NCBI GenBank assembly: GCA_046262315.1
Contig: JBHEMZ010000139.1
Coordinates: forward strand, 1 to 53,465
Direction: 5' to 3'
DNA from: JACVRM01 sp046262315
GTDB lineage: Bacteria > Actinomycetota > Thermoleophilia > Gaiellales > Gaiellaceae
DNA length: 53,465 bases
Part shown: piece by piece, positions 42,219 through 51,250 of the stretch
How positions within the stretch are numbered: the first letter of the stretch is position 1
Layout: each line of letters begins with the position of its first letter
Notes under the pieces: model-generated
What the model was told of the DNA's origin: nothing
Seen by the model: the letters and a program-made list of their open reading frames with translations, nothing else
Database searches by the model: none
Position numbers and translations under genes: made by a program

Positions 42219-43382
42219 CTATCCCTGCGCGAGCGAGCGCTCGGCGAGGCCCAGAATCGAGCGGGCGATGACGAGCCGCTGGATCTCGCTCGTGCCCTCG
42301 TAGATCTCGGTGATCTTCGCGTCGCGGTAATAGCGCTCCACAGGGAACTCCTTCGTGTAGCCGTACCCGCCGAAGACCTGGATCGCCTCGGCTGTCTGGC
42401 GGCGCGCCATCTCGGACGCGAACAGCTTCGCCTTCGCGCCCTCCTCCGTGTGCGGCCGCCCCTGCTGCTTCAGCCAGGCCGCGCGATACACGAGCAGGCG
42501 AGCCGCGTCGATCTCCGTTGACATGTCGGCGAGCTTGTGCTGGATGGCCTGGAACTCCGCGATACGCCGCCCGAACTGTCGGCGCTCAAGCGCATACGCG
42601 CGCGCTGCCTCGTAAGCCGCCTGGGCGATGCCGAGCGCCTGCGCGGCGATGCCAATGCGACCTCCGTCGAGCGTCGTCATTGCCACGCGAAAGCCCTTTC
42701 CCTCCTCGTGCAGGAGCCGGTCACGTCCGACCTCGGCGCCCTCGACCACGATGTCGTTCGTGACCGATGAGTTCAGGCCGAGCTTCTCCTCGGTGCGCGT
42801 CACGCGCACGTGCTCGCCGTCGAGCACGAAGGCCGAGACACCCCGCGGACCGGGCGTATCCGCATCCGTACGTGCGAAAAGCAGCACCGTCCCCGAGCAC
42901 GCGGCATTGGTAATCCACTGCTTCGCGCCCGTGATCCGCCAGCCGTCGCCCGCCGGCTCAGCGCGCGTGCGGAGCGCGCCGGCGTCCGAGCCCGCCTCCG
43001 GCTCGGTCAGCGCGAAGGCCCCGAGATGCTCGCCGCGTGCGAGGGGCGGCACGAAGCGCGAGCGCTGTTCCTCGGTCCCGAACGTGAGGATCGGCAGCGT
43101 CACCGCGCTCGTGTGGACGGCGACCGTCACGCCCACGCCCGCGTCGGCCCGCGAGAGCTCCTCGAGCACGAGGACGTACGAGACGAAATCGGCGCCGGCG
43201 CCCCCGTACTCCTCCGGGATGCAGGCACCCATCAGCCCCAGGTCGGCGAGCTTCGCGTAGAGCTCGCGTGGAAAGCGATGCTCGCGGTCCCACGCCGGCG
43301 CGTGCGGCTCGATCTCCTCGCGCGCAAAGTCCCGCGTGAGCGTCTGGATCTCGCGCTGCTCGGGCGAGAGCTCGAAGTCCAC
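42219..43382 (-). CDS. Acyl-CoA dehydrogenase
   Basis: This 387-residue FAD enzyme introduces the alpha-beta double bond into acyl-CoA and reduces ETF. FALTEPEAGSDAGALRTRAE and KQWITNAACSGT contact FAD and substrate. The catalytic base lies in ITEIYEGTSEIQRLVIARSI (Glu of IYEGTSE), the short-/medium-chain position. VFGGYGYTKEFPVERYYRDAKI is also intact. The Glu placement points to short-chain (butyryl/branched) substrates rather than isovaleryl- or long-chain-type enzymes. It is followed upstream by the HD-GYP gene only 15 bp away. Confidence 0.93.
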   Translation of the reverse strand: MDFELSPEQREIQTLTRDFAREEIEPHAPAWDREHRFPRELYAKLADLGLMGACIPEEYGGAGADFVSYVLVLEELSRADAGVGVTVAVHTSAVTLPILTFGTEEQRSRFVPPLARGEHLGAFALTEPEAGSDAGALRTRAEPAGDGWRITGAKQWITNAACSGTVLLFARTDADTPGPRGVSAFVLDGEHVRVTRTEEKLGLNSSVTNDIVVEGAEVGRDRLLHEEGKGFRVAMTTLDGGRIGIAAQALGIAQAAYEAARAYALERRQFGRRIAEFQAIQHKLADMSTEIDAARLLVYRAAWLKQQGRPHTEEGAKAKLFASEMARRQTAEAIQVFGGYGYTKEFPVERYYRDAKITEIYEGTSEIQRLVIARSILGLAERSLAQG

Positions 43383-43397
43383 GGGCCGGTTATACCG

Positions 43398-44468
43398 CTA
43401 CGCGGCGTGCGAGAAGCGGCGGTGGATCGCGCAGAGCCGATCGTGCACCTCGCAGAACCCCCGCACAACCTGCGGGTCGAACTGCCGCCCGGACTGCTTC
43501 ACGATCTCGCGACCCGCGTCCTCCCACGGCATCGCGCGCCGGTAGGGCCGGTCGCTCGTCATCGCGTCCAGCGCGTCCGCGACTGCGAACACGCGGGCCC
43601 CGATCGGGATGTCGGTGGCCTCCAGCCCGTCGGGGTAGCCGCGGCCGTCCCAGCGCTCGTGGTGGTGGCGTACGACCTTCAGGCCCTCGCCGTGGAGCAC
43701 CGCGACCCCACCGAGCATCTGCTCGCCGAGCACCACGTGCGTTTCCATGAGGCTGCGCTCGCTATCCGAGAGCGGTCCCGGCTTCTGGAGGATCTCGTCT
43801 GGCACGCCGATCTTGCCGAAGTCGTGCAGCAGGAAGCCGTACTCCGTCCCCGTGTCGTCGACGAGCTCCGGCCACACCGTACGTGCAAGCTCGAGCGCAT
43901 AGCGCTGCACGCGCTGCGAGTGCTCCCGGGTGCCCGTGTCCTTCTGCTCGAGCGCGCTCGCGAGCGCGCCGACCGTCTCCTGGTACGCGCTCTCGAGCAG
44001 CAGCCGCTGGCCCCGCTCGATCTCGAGGAGCCGGCGGAGGTCGCGCGCGTAGAGCATCAGTTGCTGCTGCGGATCGCGCCGCCTGCCCACCTGGAACGGC
44101 GCGCCGACCTTTCCGGCCCCGACACGCTCGACCACCCCGAGGAGCTCGAGCGGGCTGAACGGCTTCCGCAGCAACGCGTCGGCGCCGGCCGCAGCCGCGG
44201 CGTGCTCGGTGCCCTCCTCGGCGCCCGTGAGCAGCACCACCCCGATCGCATGCGTGGTCGGATCGTCCTTCAGGCGGCGGCAGAACGAGAGCCCGTCCGC
44301 GGCCGGCATGTGCACGTCGAGCACGAGCACGTCCGGACGAAACGCGCGCACGAGCGGCTCGGCAGCCGTGACGCTGTCCGCCTCCGCAACCTCCACCGCC
44401 ACGACCTCGAAGGTCGTACGCAGGAGCTCCCGCAGTGCGGGATCATCGTCGACGAGCAGGATTCGCAA
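43398..44468 (-). CDS. Response regulator with HD-GYP phosphodiesterase domain
   Basis: This 356-residue protein has an N-terminal receiver domain: MRILLVDDDPALREL (acidic pocket), PDVLVLDVHMPAADG (phospho-Asp) and ALLRKPFSPLEL (Lys). Its C-terminal HD-GYP domain carries HDFGKIGVPD and HHHERWDGRGYPDGL. RpfG-type proteins of this layout hydrolyse cyclic di-GMP when phosphorylated; a partner histidine kinase is not in the window. No GGDEF gene is seen either. It may be co-transcribed with the acyl-CoA dehydrogenase gene. Confidence 0.9.
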   Translation of the reverse strand: MRILLVDDDPALRELLRTTFEVVAVEVAEADSVTAAEPLVRAFRPDVLVLDVHMPAADGLSFCRRLKDDPTTHAIGVVLLTGAEEGTEHAAAAAGADALLRKPFSPLELLGVVERVGAGKVGAPFQVGRRRDPQQQLMLYARDLRRLLEIERGQRLLLESAYQETVGALASALEQKDTGTREHSQRVQRYALELARTVWPELVDDTGTEYGFLLHDFGKIGVPDEILQKPGPLSDSERSLMETHVVLGEQMLGGVAVLHGEGLKVVRHHHERWDGRGYPDGLEATDIPIGARVFAVADALDAMTSDRPYRRAMPWEDAGREIVKQSGRQFDPQVVRGFCEVHDRLCAIHRRFSHAA

Positions 44469-44504
44469 TGGCCTCCCGGATTCGCGGACTCTCCTGTTCT
44501 CGGC

Positions 44505-44580
44505 AAAGGACGCAAAGTCCTTTACAGGGGACCCAGCTCCGGCACGGGCGAGACCTACATCGGAAGGGGTCGGACACCCC
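44505..44580. repeat. Short palindromic (REP-like) sequences
   Basis: AAAGGAC-GCAAA-GTCCTTT (44505-44523) is a perfect 7-bp stem, followed by a GGGG(TCGGACA)CCCC palindrome near 44565-44580. The GCAAAGGAC string also occurs beside repeat A near 807-815. The 135-bp gap between the response regulator start and the dehydrogenase stop holds nothing else I can name. Confidence 0.35.
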
Positions 44581-44603
44581 CGCTCTGGCGTTCTCGCGTG
44601 CTC

Positions 44604-45437
44604 TTACTCGTACGTGTAGAAGCCGCGGCCTGTCTTCCGCCCCAGCCGGCCCGCCCGGACGTACTGGCGGAGCAGCGGGCACGGCGCGTACTTCGGGTCG
44701 CCGAGCCCGGACGAAAGCACGTCCATGATCGCGACGCAGGTGTCGAGGCCGATCAGATCGGCGAGCGCGAGCGGCCCCATGGGGTGGGCGAAGCCGAGTT
44801 TCGCGATCGTGTCGATCGCCTCCGCCTCGGCGACGCCTTCCATGAGTGCGTACGCAGCCTCGTTGATGAACGGCATGAGGATGCGGTTCGAGACGAATCC
44901 AGGGAAGTCCCGTGCCTCCGCGGGCGTCTTCCCGAGCTCCTCAGCGAGCGCGACGATCTCGCGGGTGGTCTCGTCGGACGTCTCGAGCCCGCGGATCACC
45001 TCGACCAGCTCGAGCACCGGCACGGGGTTGAAGAAGTGCATGCCGATCACGCGGTCGGGCCGCTTCGTGACCGCGCCGAGCGCGGTGATCGGGATCGAGG
45101 ATGTGTTGGACGCCAGCACGGCGCCCGGGGGCAGCGTCTCGTCGGCACGCCGGAAGACGTCCTCCTTGACGGCGAGATCCTCGACGACGGCCTCGATGAG
45201 GAGATCCGCCGCAACCAGGTCTTCGACCGCGCCGACACGCGCAAGCACCTCGGCGGCCGGCGGCCCGCCCTTGTGGGCCAGCTTGCCGAGGCTCCGCTCC
45301 ATCGTAACGCGGGCGCGATCGGTCGCTCCCAAGAGCGGGTCGTGAAGCGAGACGCGCCGCCCGGAGGCCGCGACGACCTGTGCGATGCCGCCGCCCATCT
45401 GGCCGGCGCCGACGACGAGCACGTGCTCGAATCTCAC
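44604..45437 (-). CDS. 3-hydroxybutyryl-CoA dehydrogenase (3-hydroxyacyl-CoA dehydrogenase)
   Basis: This 277-residue NAD(P)-dependent enzyme performs the third step of beta-oxidation or its reverse. LVVGAGQMGGGIAQVVAASG binds NAD, SNTSSIPITAL and GMHFFNPVPVLELVEVI hold the catalytic His/Glu, and DFPGFVSNRILMPFINEAAY the Asn. PMGPLALADLIGLDT is typical of the short PaaH/Hbd form. The GTG at 45437 opens the Rossmann strand and lies eight bases after TAGCCT (45446-45451). Confidence 0.93.
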   Translation of the reverse strand: MRFEHVLVVGAGQMGGGIAQVVAASGRRVSLHDPLLGATDRARVTMERSLGKLAHKGGPPAAEVLARVGAVEDLVAADLLIEAVVEDLAVKEDVFRRADETLPPGAVLASNTSSIPITALGAVTKRPDRVIGMHFFNPVPVLELVEVIRGLETSDETTREIVALAEELGKTPAEARDFPGFVSNRILMPFINEAAYALMEGVAEAEAIDTIAKLGFAHPMGPLALADLIGLDTCVAIMDVLSSGLGDPKYAPCPLLRQYVRAGRLGRKTGRGFYTYE

Positions 45438-45445
45438 GACAGCGC

Positions 45446-45455
45446 AGGCTAACCT
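45446..45455. promoter_or_regulatory. Overlapping divergent -10 boxes
   Basis: On the minus strand TAGCCT (45446-45451) precedes the dehydrogenase GTG by eight bases. On the plus strand TAACCT (45450-45455) precedes the hydrolase pseudogene ATG by seven. The two overlap, so only one direction could be used at a time. Confidence 0.4.
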
Positions 45456-45462
45456 CGCGCCC

Positions 45463-45809
45463 ATGCCGTACGCGGAGCTCAGCGACACTCGACTCTTCTA
45501 CGGGGGAGCGCGGCACCGGGCCGGCCGTCCTCTTCCTGCACGCGGGGCTGCTCGACTCCCGCCAGTGGGAAGGCGAGCTCGAGATGTTCGCGCCCTACCA
45601 CCGCGCGGTCGCCTTCGACGTCCGCGGCGGTCCCGACCCTCGTGCTGGTGGGCGACACCGAGGTCCAGGGCTTCGTCGACATCTTGACGAAGCTGGCCGA
45701 GGAGATACCCGATGCCCGCCTCGAGACGATCGCGCGCGCCGATCACCTGCCGAACCTGCGCCGACCAGACGAGTTCGACCGGCTCGTCCTTGAGTTCCTG
45801 GCGGCCTAG
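45463..45809 (+). pseudogene. Alpha/beta hydrolase with frameshift and internal deletion
   Basis: MPYAELSDTRLFY opens at the ATG 45463. A shift then leads to GTGPAVLFLHAGLLDSRQWEGE and MFAPYHRAVAFDVRG, the normal N-terminal third. This joins directly to VPTLVLVGDTEVQGFVDILT, then ARADHLPNLRRPDEFDRLVL and the stop, the normal C-terminal third. About 100 residues with the nucleophile elbow (GxSxG) are missing, so the product could not be catalytic. An intact -10 box and start remain. Confidence 0.7.
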
Positions 45810-45824
45810 GCAGCGCTGCGCGGA

Positions 45825-46385
45825 CTAGGGCCGGCGGGCGACGGGCTGCTTGGCGCGGCTCGACCACAGCACGGCGCGCCGGTGTGGTGCAAGCGCGGGC
45901 GCGGCGCGCCATGGCAGGCGCCTCACATTGCCCCGGATCGGGTGCGCGACCAGCTGGCTGACCGGGCTTTCGTAGACGAAGAGCCCGCCGACCCGCAGCA
46001 CGCGCTCGATCTCGGCGAGCGCGCGCTCCGGACGGGCAACGTGGTACGCGGTGCCGAAGTCCATCACGACGTCGAAGCTGGCATCATCGAAGGGCATTCG
46101 GCGGACGTCGCCTTCGTACAGGACGGCCGAGGCGCCGCGCGCCTGTAGCCGTTTTGCCGCCTCGGCGAGCAGCGTCGGATCCACGTCGAGCCCGACGAGC
46201 GCGGTCGGCCGGCAGCGCTCCGAGAGCGAGGCGAGGGCAACTCCGCGGCCGCAACCGACCTCCAGGATGCGAGCGTCGCGGGGCAGCCCCAACAGTCGGT
46301 CGAGCACCGGTAGCTCGAAGCGCTCCTGGACGACGTTCTTGGCCCCCAGGTTCGGGAAAGGCAGGTAGTCGGGGTGGGCAGACAT
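45825..46385 (-). CDS. SAM-dependent class I methyltransferase
   Basis: This 186-residue protein has a methyltransferase core: RILEVGCGRGVALASLSERC (motif I), LVGLDVDPTLLAEAAKRL, YEGDVRRMPFDDASFDVVMD and LAEIERVLRVGGLFVYESP. The target cannot be told. The ATG at 46385 has an unusually strong AGGAGGTG ribosome-binding site, and TATATT at 46415-46420 makes a good -10, so unlike many neighbours it has a real leader. The C-terminus is short and basic (RRAVLWSSRAKQPVARRP). Confidence 0.82.
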   Translation of the reverse strand: MSAHPDYLPFPNLGAKNVVQERFELPVLDRLLGLPRDARILEVGCGRGVALASLSERCRPTALVGLDVDPTLLAEAAKRLQARGASAVLYEGDVRRMPFDDASFDVVMDFGTAYHVARPERALAEIERVLRVGGLFVYESPVSQLVAHPIRGNVRRLPWRAAPALAPHRRAVLWSSRAKQPVARRP

Positions 46386-46525
46386 CGCATGCACCTCCTC
46401 TGATCGACAGCACAAATATAGCATGTTTGAGATAGGACATCGTCCTGCGCCTCCGGCTCGTCGCGCAATATCAAGCGGCCGCTGACCCGCTGAACCTCGG
46501 CCACAGCGCCGTTCGTACCTATCGC
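46386..46525. promoter_or_regulatory. Methyltransferase promoter region (divergent gap)
   Basis: On the minus strand: TATATT at 46415-46420 and AGGAGGTG near 46392-46401. This A/T-rich patch stands out in the GC-rich window. For the plus-strand gene at 46526 no clear -10 is seen. Confidence 0.45.
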
Positions 46526-47506
46526 GTGCACCAGCTCGCCGCCCTCGCGTTGAGCGCGCTCCTCGTTGCCCTCGCGGGCGCTTCCAGCCCCCGCGAGGCG
46601 AGGAGCGACCGCGTGCTCTCCGACTACGGCATTCGAATGCGCCTTCCAGCCGGCTGGGACAGCCGTTTCTACTGGCACCAGGGAGCTGTTCCGTCGTTGC
46701 CGGTACTGCAGGCGGCCAACTTCCCCCTGCCGCACGCCGACGACGATCTCGGGTCGAGCGCGGTGAGCCGGATGACGCGCGACAGCTTACGAGTTGTCCT
46801 CCTCGAAGTCGGAAACCCGCCCGGGCGGGCGTTCCCGCCGACCCGGCTTCCGATCACCCTCACCGGACGCGACGTCGTCGGGTCGTTCGACGGCATCCCT
46901 CCGACGCACACGTTCGCCCGTCGACCGTTCTCGACGGGTGCCCGGTCGTTCCTCCTCTACGTGGACTTCGGCGTCCGGCCGCCGCCGCGAGGGCTGCTAT
47001 CGACAGTCAACCGGTCGCTCGCGACGCTGACGATCCGGCCGTTCGTGTCCCCGCGCGAGTGGAAGCGATTGCACCGTCGAGCAGCGTTCCCCTCGCTGCG
47101 CGGCGGCGACTGTCCGCGAACGCGCAGCGGCCGCACGACGCCGCAGTCGGCATTCGGATTCGGCCGCGGGCCGGTGTATGTCGTGCTCGGTACGCGCGGG
47201 GTCGTCTCGCTGCGCGACGACATTCGCCGCAACGGGTCCCGCCCGCACAAGACGCTGTGGGCGATCGCCCCGAGGTACCAGGGGCCGCTGCTCGTGCGAG
47301 GCGTGCGGCTGGGCGAGTTGCGCCCGATCAGCTTCGCCCTCGGCGGGCCGTTTCGTTCCGAGCTCCGTCTCGACCGCCGACCGAGCGCCACCCGCGGTTG
47401 GCGCTACGTGGTGTCCACGATCGCGCTACCCGGGCGCGGTTGCTACGCGCTCCGCGTCGACGGCACATCGTTCAGCGAGACCGTGGTCGTTGCGGCCAGC
47501 GGGTAG
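46526..47506 (+). CDS. Secreted hypothetical protein
   Basis: This 326-residue protein starts at a GTG and has a signal peptide (MHQLAALALSALLVALAGAS). The mature part begins DYGIRMRLPAGWDSRFY, a PsbP/lipoprotein-like opening common in actinobacterial exported proteins. The C-terminal ~130 residues (GPVYVVLGTRGVVSLRDDI and on to PGRGCYALRVDGTSFSETVVV) form a second beta-rich domain with a few cysteines. No enzyme motif is seen. Function unknown. Confidence 0.6.
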   Translation: MHQLAALALSALLVALAGASSPREARSDRVLSDYGIRMRLPAGWDSRFYWHQGAVPSLPVLQAANFPLPHADDDLGSSAVSRMTRDSLRVVLLEVGNPPGRAFPPTRLPITLTGRDVVGSFDGIPPTHTFARRPFSTGARSFLLYVDFGVRPPPRGLLSTVNRSLATLTIRPFVSPREWKRLHRRAAFPSLRGGDCPRTRSGRTTPQSAFGFGRGPVYVVLGTRGVVSLRDDIRRNGSRPHKTLWAIAPRYQGPLLVRGVRLGELRPISFALGGPFRSELRLDRRPSATRGWRYVVSTIALPGRGCYALRVDGTSFSETVVVAASG

Positions 47507-47521
47507 CGGGCGAGCCCGGCG

Positions 47522-48673
<1,152 letters not shown>

Positions 48674-48750
48674 GCGAGCAGCGTAACAACGCCCTCTCGT
48701 CTCGCCGCGGGCCTCACCAGCCGCTGCCCCTCCTCCCCTCGCCGCGGGCG

Positions 48751-48756
48751 TAGCCT
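48751..48756 (+). promoter_or_regulatory. -10 box of the serine hydrolase gene (leaderless geometry)
   Basis: TAGCCT, six bases, then the ATG at 48763. Confidence 0.5.
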
Positions 48757-48762
48757 GCGCGC

Positions 48763-50076
48763 ATGGACTTCGACGCCCTCGCCCGCGCGGCCCGGGGCGC
48801 GGCCGAACGCGCGAACGTGCCCGGTTGCGCCGTCGGACTGCTCTCTGGAGACGAGGAGCGCACGGCCGCCTTCGGCGTGACGAGCGTTGAGCACCCGCTC
48901 GAGGTCGACCCCGACACGCTCTTCCAGACCGGCTCGATCACGAAGACCTTCACCGGCACCGTCGCCATGCAGCTCGTCGAGGAGCGACTGCTCGACCTGG
49001 ACGCGCCGGTACGCACGTACCTGCCGGACTTCCGCGTCGCCGACGACGAGACCGCCTCGCGGGTGACGACCCGTCACCTGCTCACGCACATGCCCGGCTG
49101 GATCGGCGACTACTTCGACGACACCGGCCGCGGTGAGGACGCGCTCGCGCTCATGGTCAGGCGGCTTGCCGAGCTCCCGCAGGTCGTCCCGCTGGACACG
49201 ATCTTCACCTACAACAACGCCGGCTTCTACGTCGCCGGGCACGTGCTGGAGGTCGTGGGCGGAGCGCCGTTCGAACAACTCGTGCGCGAACGCCTGCTCC
49301 AGCCGCTCGGGCTCGAGCACAGCTTCTTCTTCCCCGAGGAGGTGATGACGCACCGCTTTGCCGTCGGTCATCACGCGCCCGGCGAGGGCCCGGTCGTGGC
49401 GAGGCCCTGGGAGCTCCCGCGCGCGGCCAATCCCGCGGGCGGGCTCACGTCCACTGTCGGCGACCTGCTCCGGTACGCGCGCTTCCAACTCGGCGGCGAG
49501 CCGGGGTGGCTCGCCCGTATGCGCGAGCAGCAGTTCGAGATCCGCGAGGGCGAGAGCATGGGCATCACCTGGATCCTCCGGGAGGTCGACGGCGTGCAGC
49601 TCTTCGGCCACGACGGCGGCACGAACGGCCAGGTCGCGCGCTTGCTCGTCGCTCCCGAGGCGGGTGAGGCGCTGGCGGTGCTGACGAATTCGAGCCGCGG
49701 CTCAGAGGTGACGCGGGAGGTGACGCGCGCTTTCCTCGCCCGCTTCGGGGTGCAAGAGCGCGAGCCCGTCGCACTGGATGCCGGGCCCAGCCGACTCGCG
49801 GAGTACGCCGGCCGCTACGTCAGCCACCTCATCGACATCGACGTGACGTTGGCCGGACCGCGGCTCGTGACCCAGATGACTTCGAAGGGCGGGTTCCCGA
49901 GGCCCGATTCCCCGCCCATGCCGGCGCCGCCGCCCGTGCCGATCGCGCTCGCCGACGGCGACATCGGCTTCGTCCCCGAGGGGCCCTTCCGGGGCGAGCG
50001 CGTCGAGTTCCTGCGGGACGAGACGGGGAGGATCGCGTGGCTACGCGACGGTGTCCGGCTCTACAAGCGCGCGTGA
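48763..50076 (+). CDS. Beta-lactamase-family serine hydrolase
   Basis: This 437-residue class-C-beta-lactamase-like hydrolase belongs to the esterase/DD-peptidase superfamily (DUF3471-like tail). The three active-site motifs are present: SITK (FQTGSITKTFTGTV), YNN (FTYNNAGFYVAG) and HDGG (LFGHDGGTNGQVARL). No signal peptide is visible, so it is cytoplasmic and more likely an esterase or peptidase than a resistance enzyme. The C-terminal ~110 residues form the lipocalin-like domain often attached to such proteins. The stop overlaps the next GTG. Confidence 0.85.
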   Translation: MDFDALARAARGAAERANVPGCAVGLLSGDEERTAAFGVTSVEHPLEVDPDTLFQTGSITKTFTGTVAMQLVEERLLDLDAPVRTYLPDFRVADDETASRVTTRHLLTHMPGWIGDYFDDTGRGEDALALMVRRLAELPQVVPLDTIFTYNNAGFYVAGHVLEVVGGAPFEQLVRERLLQPLGLEHSFFFPEEVMTHRFAVGHHAPGEGPVVARPWELPRAANPAGGLTSTVGDLLRYARFQLGGEPGWLARMREQQFEIREGESMGITWILREVDGVQLFGHDGGTNGQVARLLVAPEAGEALAVLTNSSRGSEVTREVTRAFLARFGVQEREPVALDAGPSRLAEYAGRYVSHLIDIDVTLAGPRLVTQMTSKGGFPRPDSPPMPAPPPVPIALADGDIGFVPEGPFRGERVEFLRDETGRIAWLRDGVRLYKRA

Positions 50077-50417
50077 CGATCGCGCTCGTCGACGCGCGCA
50101 ACGTGCTGCGCTCGTGCTGGCCGAACCTCAGCGAGACGGAGCTCGTGGCGGGCTGCGGCCGCTGGGCGGAGAGCGAGCGCTTGCAAGCGCTCGCCGTCTT
50201 CGATGGGACGACCGCCGGAGTGAGCGCGCACGCCGCCTGCGCGATCCTCGAGACCGGGAAGGCGAGCGCCGACGACTGGATCGCCGCTCTCACCGCCACG
50301 ATGGTGGAGCGCGGTCAGCCCTACTGGCTCGTCACCTCGGATCGTGAGCTGCGGGAACGAGCCGGCGGCGGCGCCGAACGCACGATCGGCGGCGGCACTC
50401 TGGCTCGGTTGCTCTAG
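50073..50417 (+). CDS. NYN/PIN-like ribonuclease domain protein
   Basis: This 114-residue protein starts TIALVDARNVLRSCWP and has further acidic residues at AVFDG, SADDW and TSDRELRERA, the layout of PIN-like NYN domains (YacP group), which are single-strand-specific RNases. The GTG overlaps the upstream stop by 4 bp (GTGA), so it is coupled to the serine hydrolase. No antitoxin-like partner is adjacent. The stop is one base before the 183-bp repeat. Confidence 0.7.
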   Translation: MTIALVDARNVLRSCWPNLSETELVAGCGRWAESERLQALAVFDGTTAGVSAHAACAILETGKASADDWIAALTATMVERGQPYWLVTSDRELRERAGGGAERTIGGGTLARLL

Positions 50418-50418
50418 T

Positions 50419-50601
50419 AGGAGGGCTCGGCGGAACGTCGCTCGTCGTCGGGGTGCGATGGTCGTTCCGAGGCAATGGCGCTCGCCGCCTTGCGGCTCAC
50501 GTGAGCGCCGATAGTTGTCACTATCGGCCCGACTGAGGACGCCGCCTCGGGGCGAGCAGCGCGGCCCGGCGGCACAGCGCTGCGTTTCGCCAAGCCCTCC
50601 T
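50419..50601. repeat. 183-bp structured repeat, copy 2 (MITE-like)
   Basis: Gap-free match to 16028-16210 with 11 mismatches in 183. Terminal inverted repeats agree at 17 of 19 positions (AGGAGGGCT... at both ends). GCCGATAGT-TGTC-ACTATCGGC (50507-50528) is a perfect 9-bp hairpin here. The left end starts one base after the NYN-gene stop, and the right end carries the TAG of the 39-residue minus-strand gene. Confidence 0.8.
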
Positions 50602-50719
50602 AACGCCGAGCGGGGCGCGGAGGCGCAGCGGCCGCCGCCGCGGCCTTCTTCTCGCGTTCCTTCTTCTTGCGCTGGCGATCCTTCGCCCAGCGGCGCTTCG
50701 GCCGGTCTCCGCGTCCCAT
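50600..50719 (-). CDS. Small highly basic protein (39 residues)
   Basis: It starts MGRGDRPKRRWAKDRQRKKK and ends with an Ala-rich stretch and PPRPARR. The MGRGDR-x-KRRWAKDRQRKKK start resembles a short basic protein often seen in actinobacterial genomes; function unknown, RNA or ribosome binding is a guess from charge. Its TAG (50600-50602) is supplied by the end of the structured repeat. Confidence 0.6.
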   Translation of the reverse strand: MGRGDRPKRRWAKDRQRKKKEREKKAAAAAAAPPRPARR

Positions 50720-50732
50720 GCCCGAACCCTAA

Positions 50733-51167
50733 CTACGACACGCTCGGGTCGTTCGCCAGCGCCACCAGCCGCTGGGCGAGCGCGCGCAGCACCTTGCGCT
50801 CGACCTCGGGGTGATCGTCCACGACGCTGCGGAAGCTCTGCGCGGTCAAGACGAAGCAGCGCAGCGGCGTGGCTACCGTCACCGTTGCCGTGCGCGGCAC
50901 GTCCTCGAGGATCGCGATCTCGCCGATGAAGTCCCCGGGCCCGCGTCGTCCGAGACTCTGGCCGCCGCGCTCGACCTCCACCTCGCCCTCCATCAGCACG
51001 AAGAACTCGCGGCCCGTCTCGCCCTCGCGGACAAGCACCCTTCCGGCCTCCACCTCGAGATCGTCCGCGAGCTTCGCGAGCTCCTCGAGCTCCTTGCGCG
51101 ACAGCCCCTCGAAGAGCGGCGCGCTCCTCAACGCCTCCACCTTCGAGTCCTCGCGGAACAACCGCAC
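50733..51167 (-). CDS. Cyclic-nucleotide-binding domain protein (no DNA-binding domain)
   Basis: This 144-residue protein is only a cNMP-binding (CRP-like) beta-roll. FEGLSRKELEELAKLADDLE, FFVLMEGEVEVERGGQSLG and the phosphate-binding cassette GDFIGEIAILEDVPRTATVT (G-E-I...PRTAT) are present. There is no helix-turn-helix, so it is not a complete transcription factor; it may sense a nucleotide and regulate a partner. The GTG at 51167 follows TATCGT (51174-51179) by six bases. Confidence 0.85.
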   Translation of the reverse strand: MRLFREDSKVEALRSAPLFEGLSRKELEELAKLADDLEVEAGRVLVREGETGREFFVLMEGEVEVERGGQSLGRRGPGDFIGEIAILEDVPRTATVTVATPLRCFVLTAQSFRSVVDDHPEVERKVLRALAQRLVALANDPSVS

Positions 51168-51173
51168 GCGCCT

Positions 51174-51179
51174 ACGATA
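51174..51179 (-). promoter_or_regulatory. -10 box of the cNMP-binding protein gene (leaderless geometry)
   Basis: TATCGT on the minus strand, six bases before the GTG at 51167. Confidence 0.5.
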
Positions 51180-51250
51180 ACTCGCAGCGGGCTGTCGCGG
51201 CCGACCAACTTTTCTCGCAGACGGACGTTCAAACGAGCGAGGGGAACCGA

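Noticed and set aside
50073..50417. Toxin of a toxin-antitoxin pair (PIN/VapC)
   Set aside because: The fold pattern is NYN/YacP-like and no antitoxin-like gene precedes it; the upstream gene is a large serine hydrolase.
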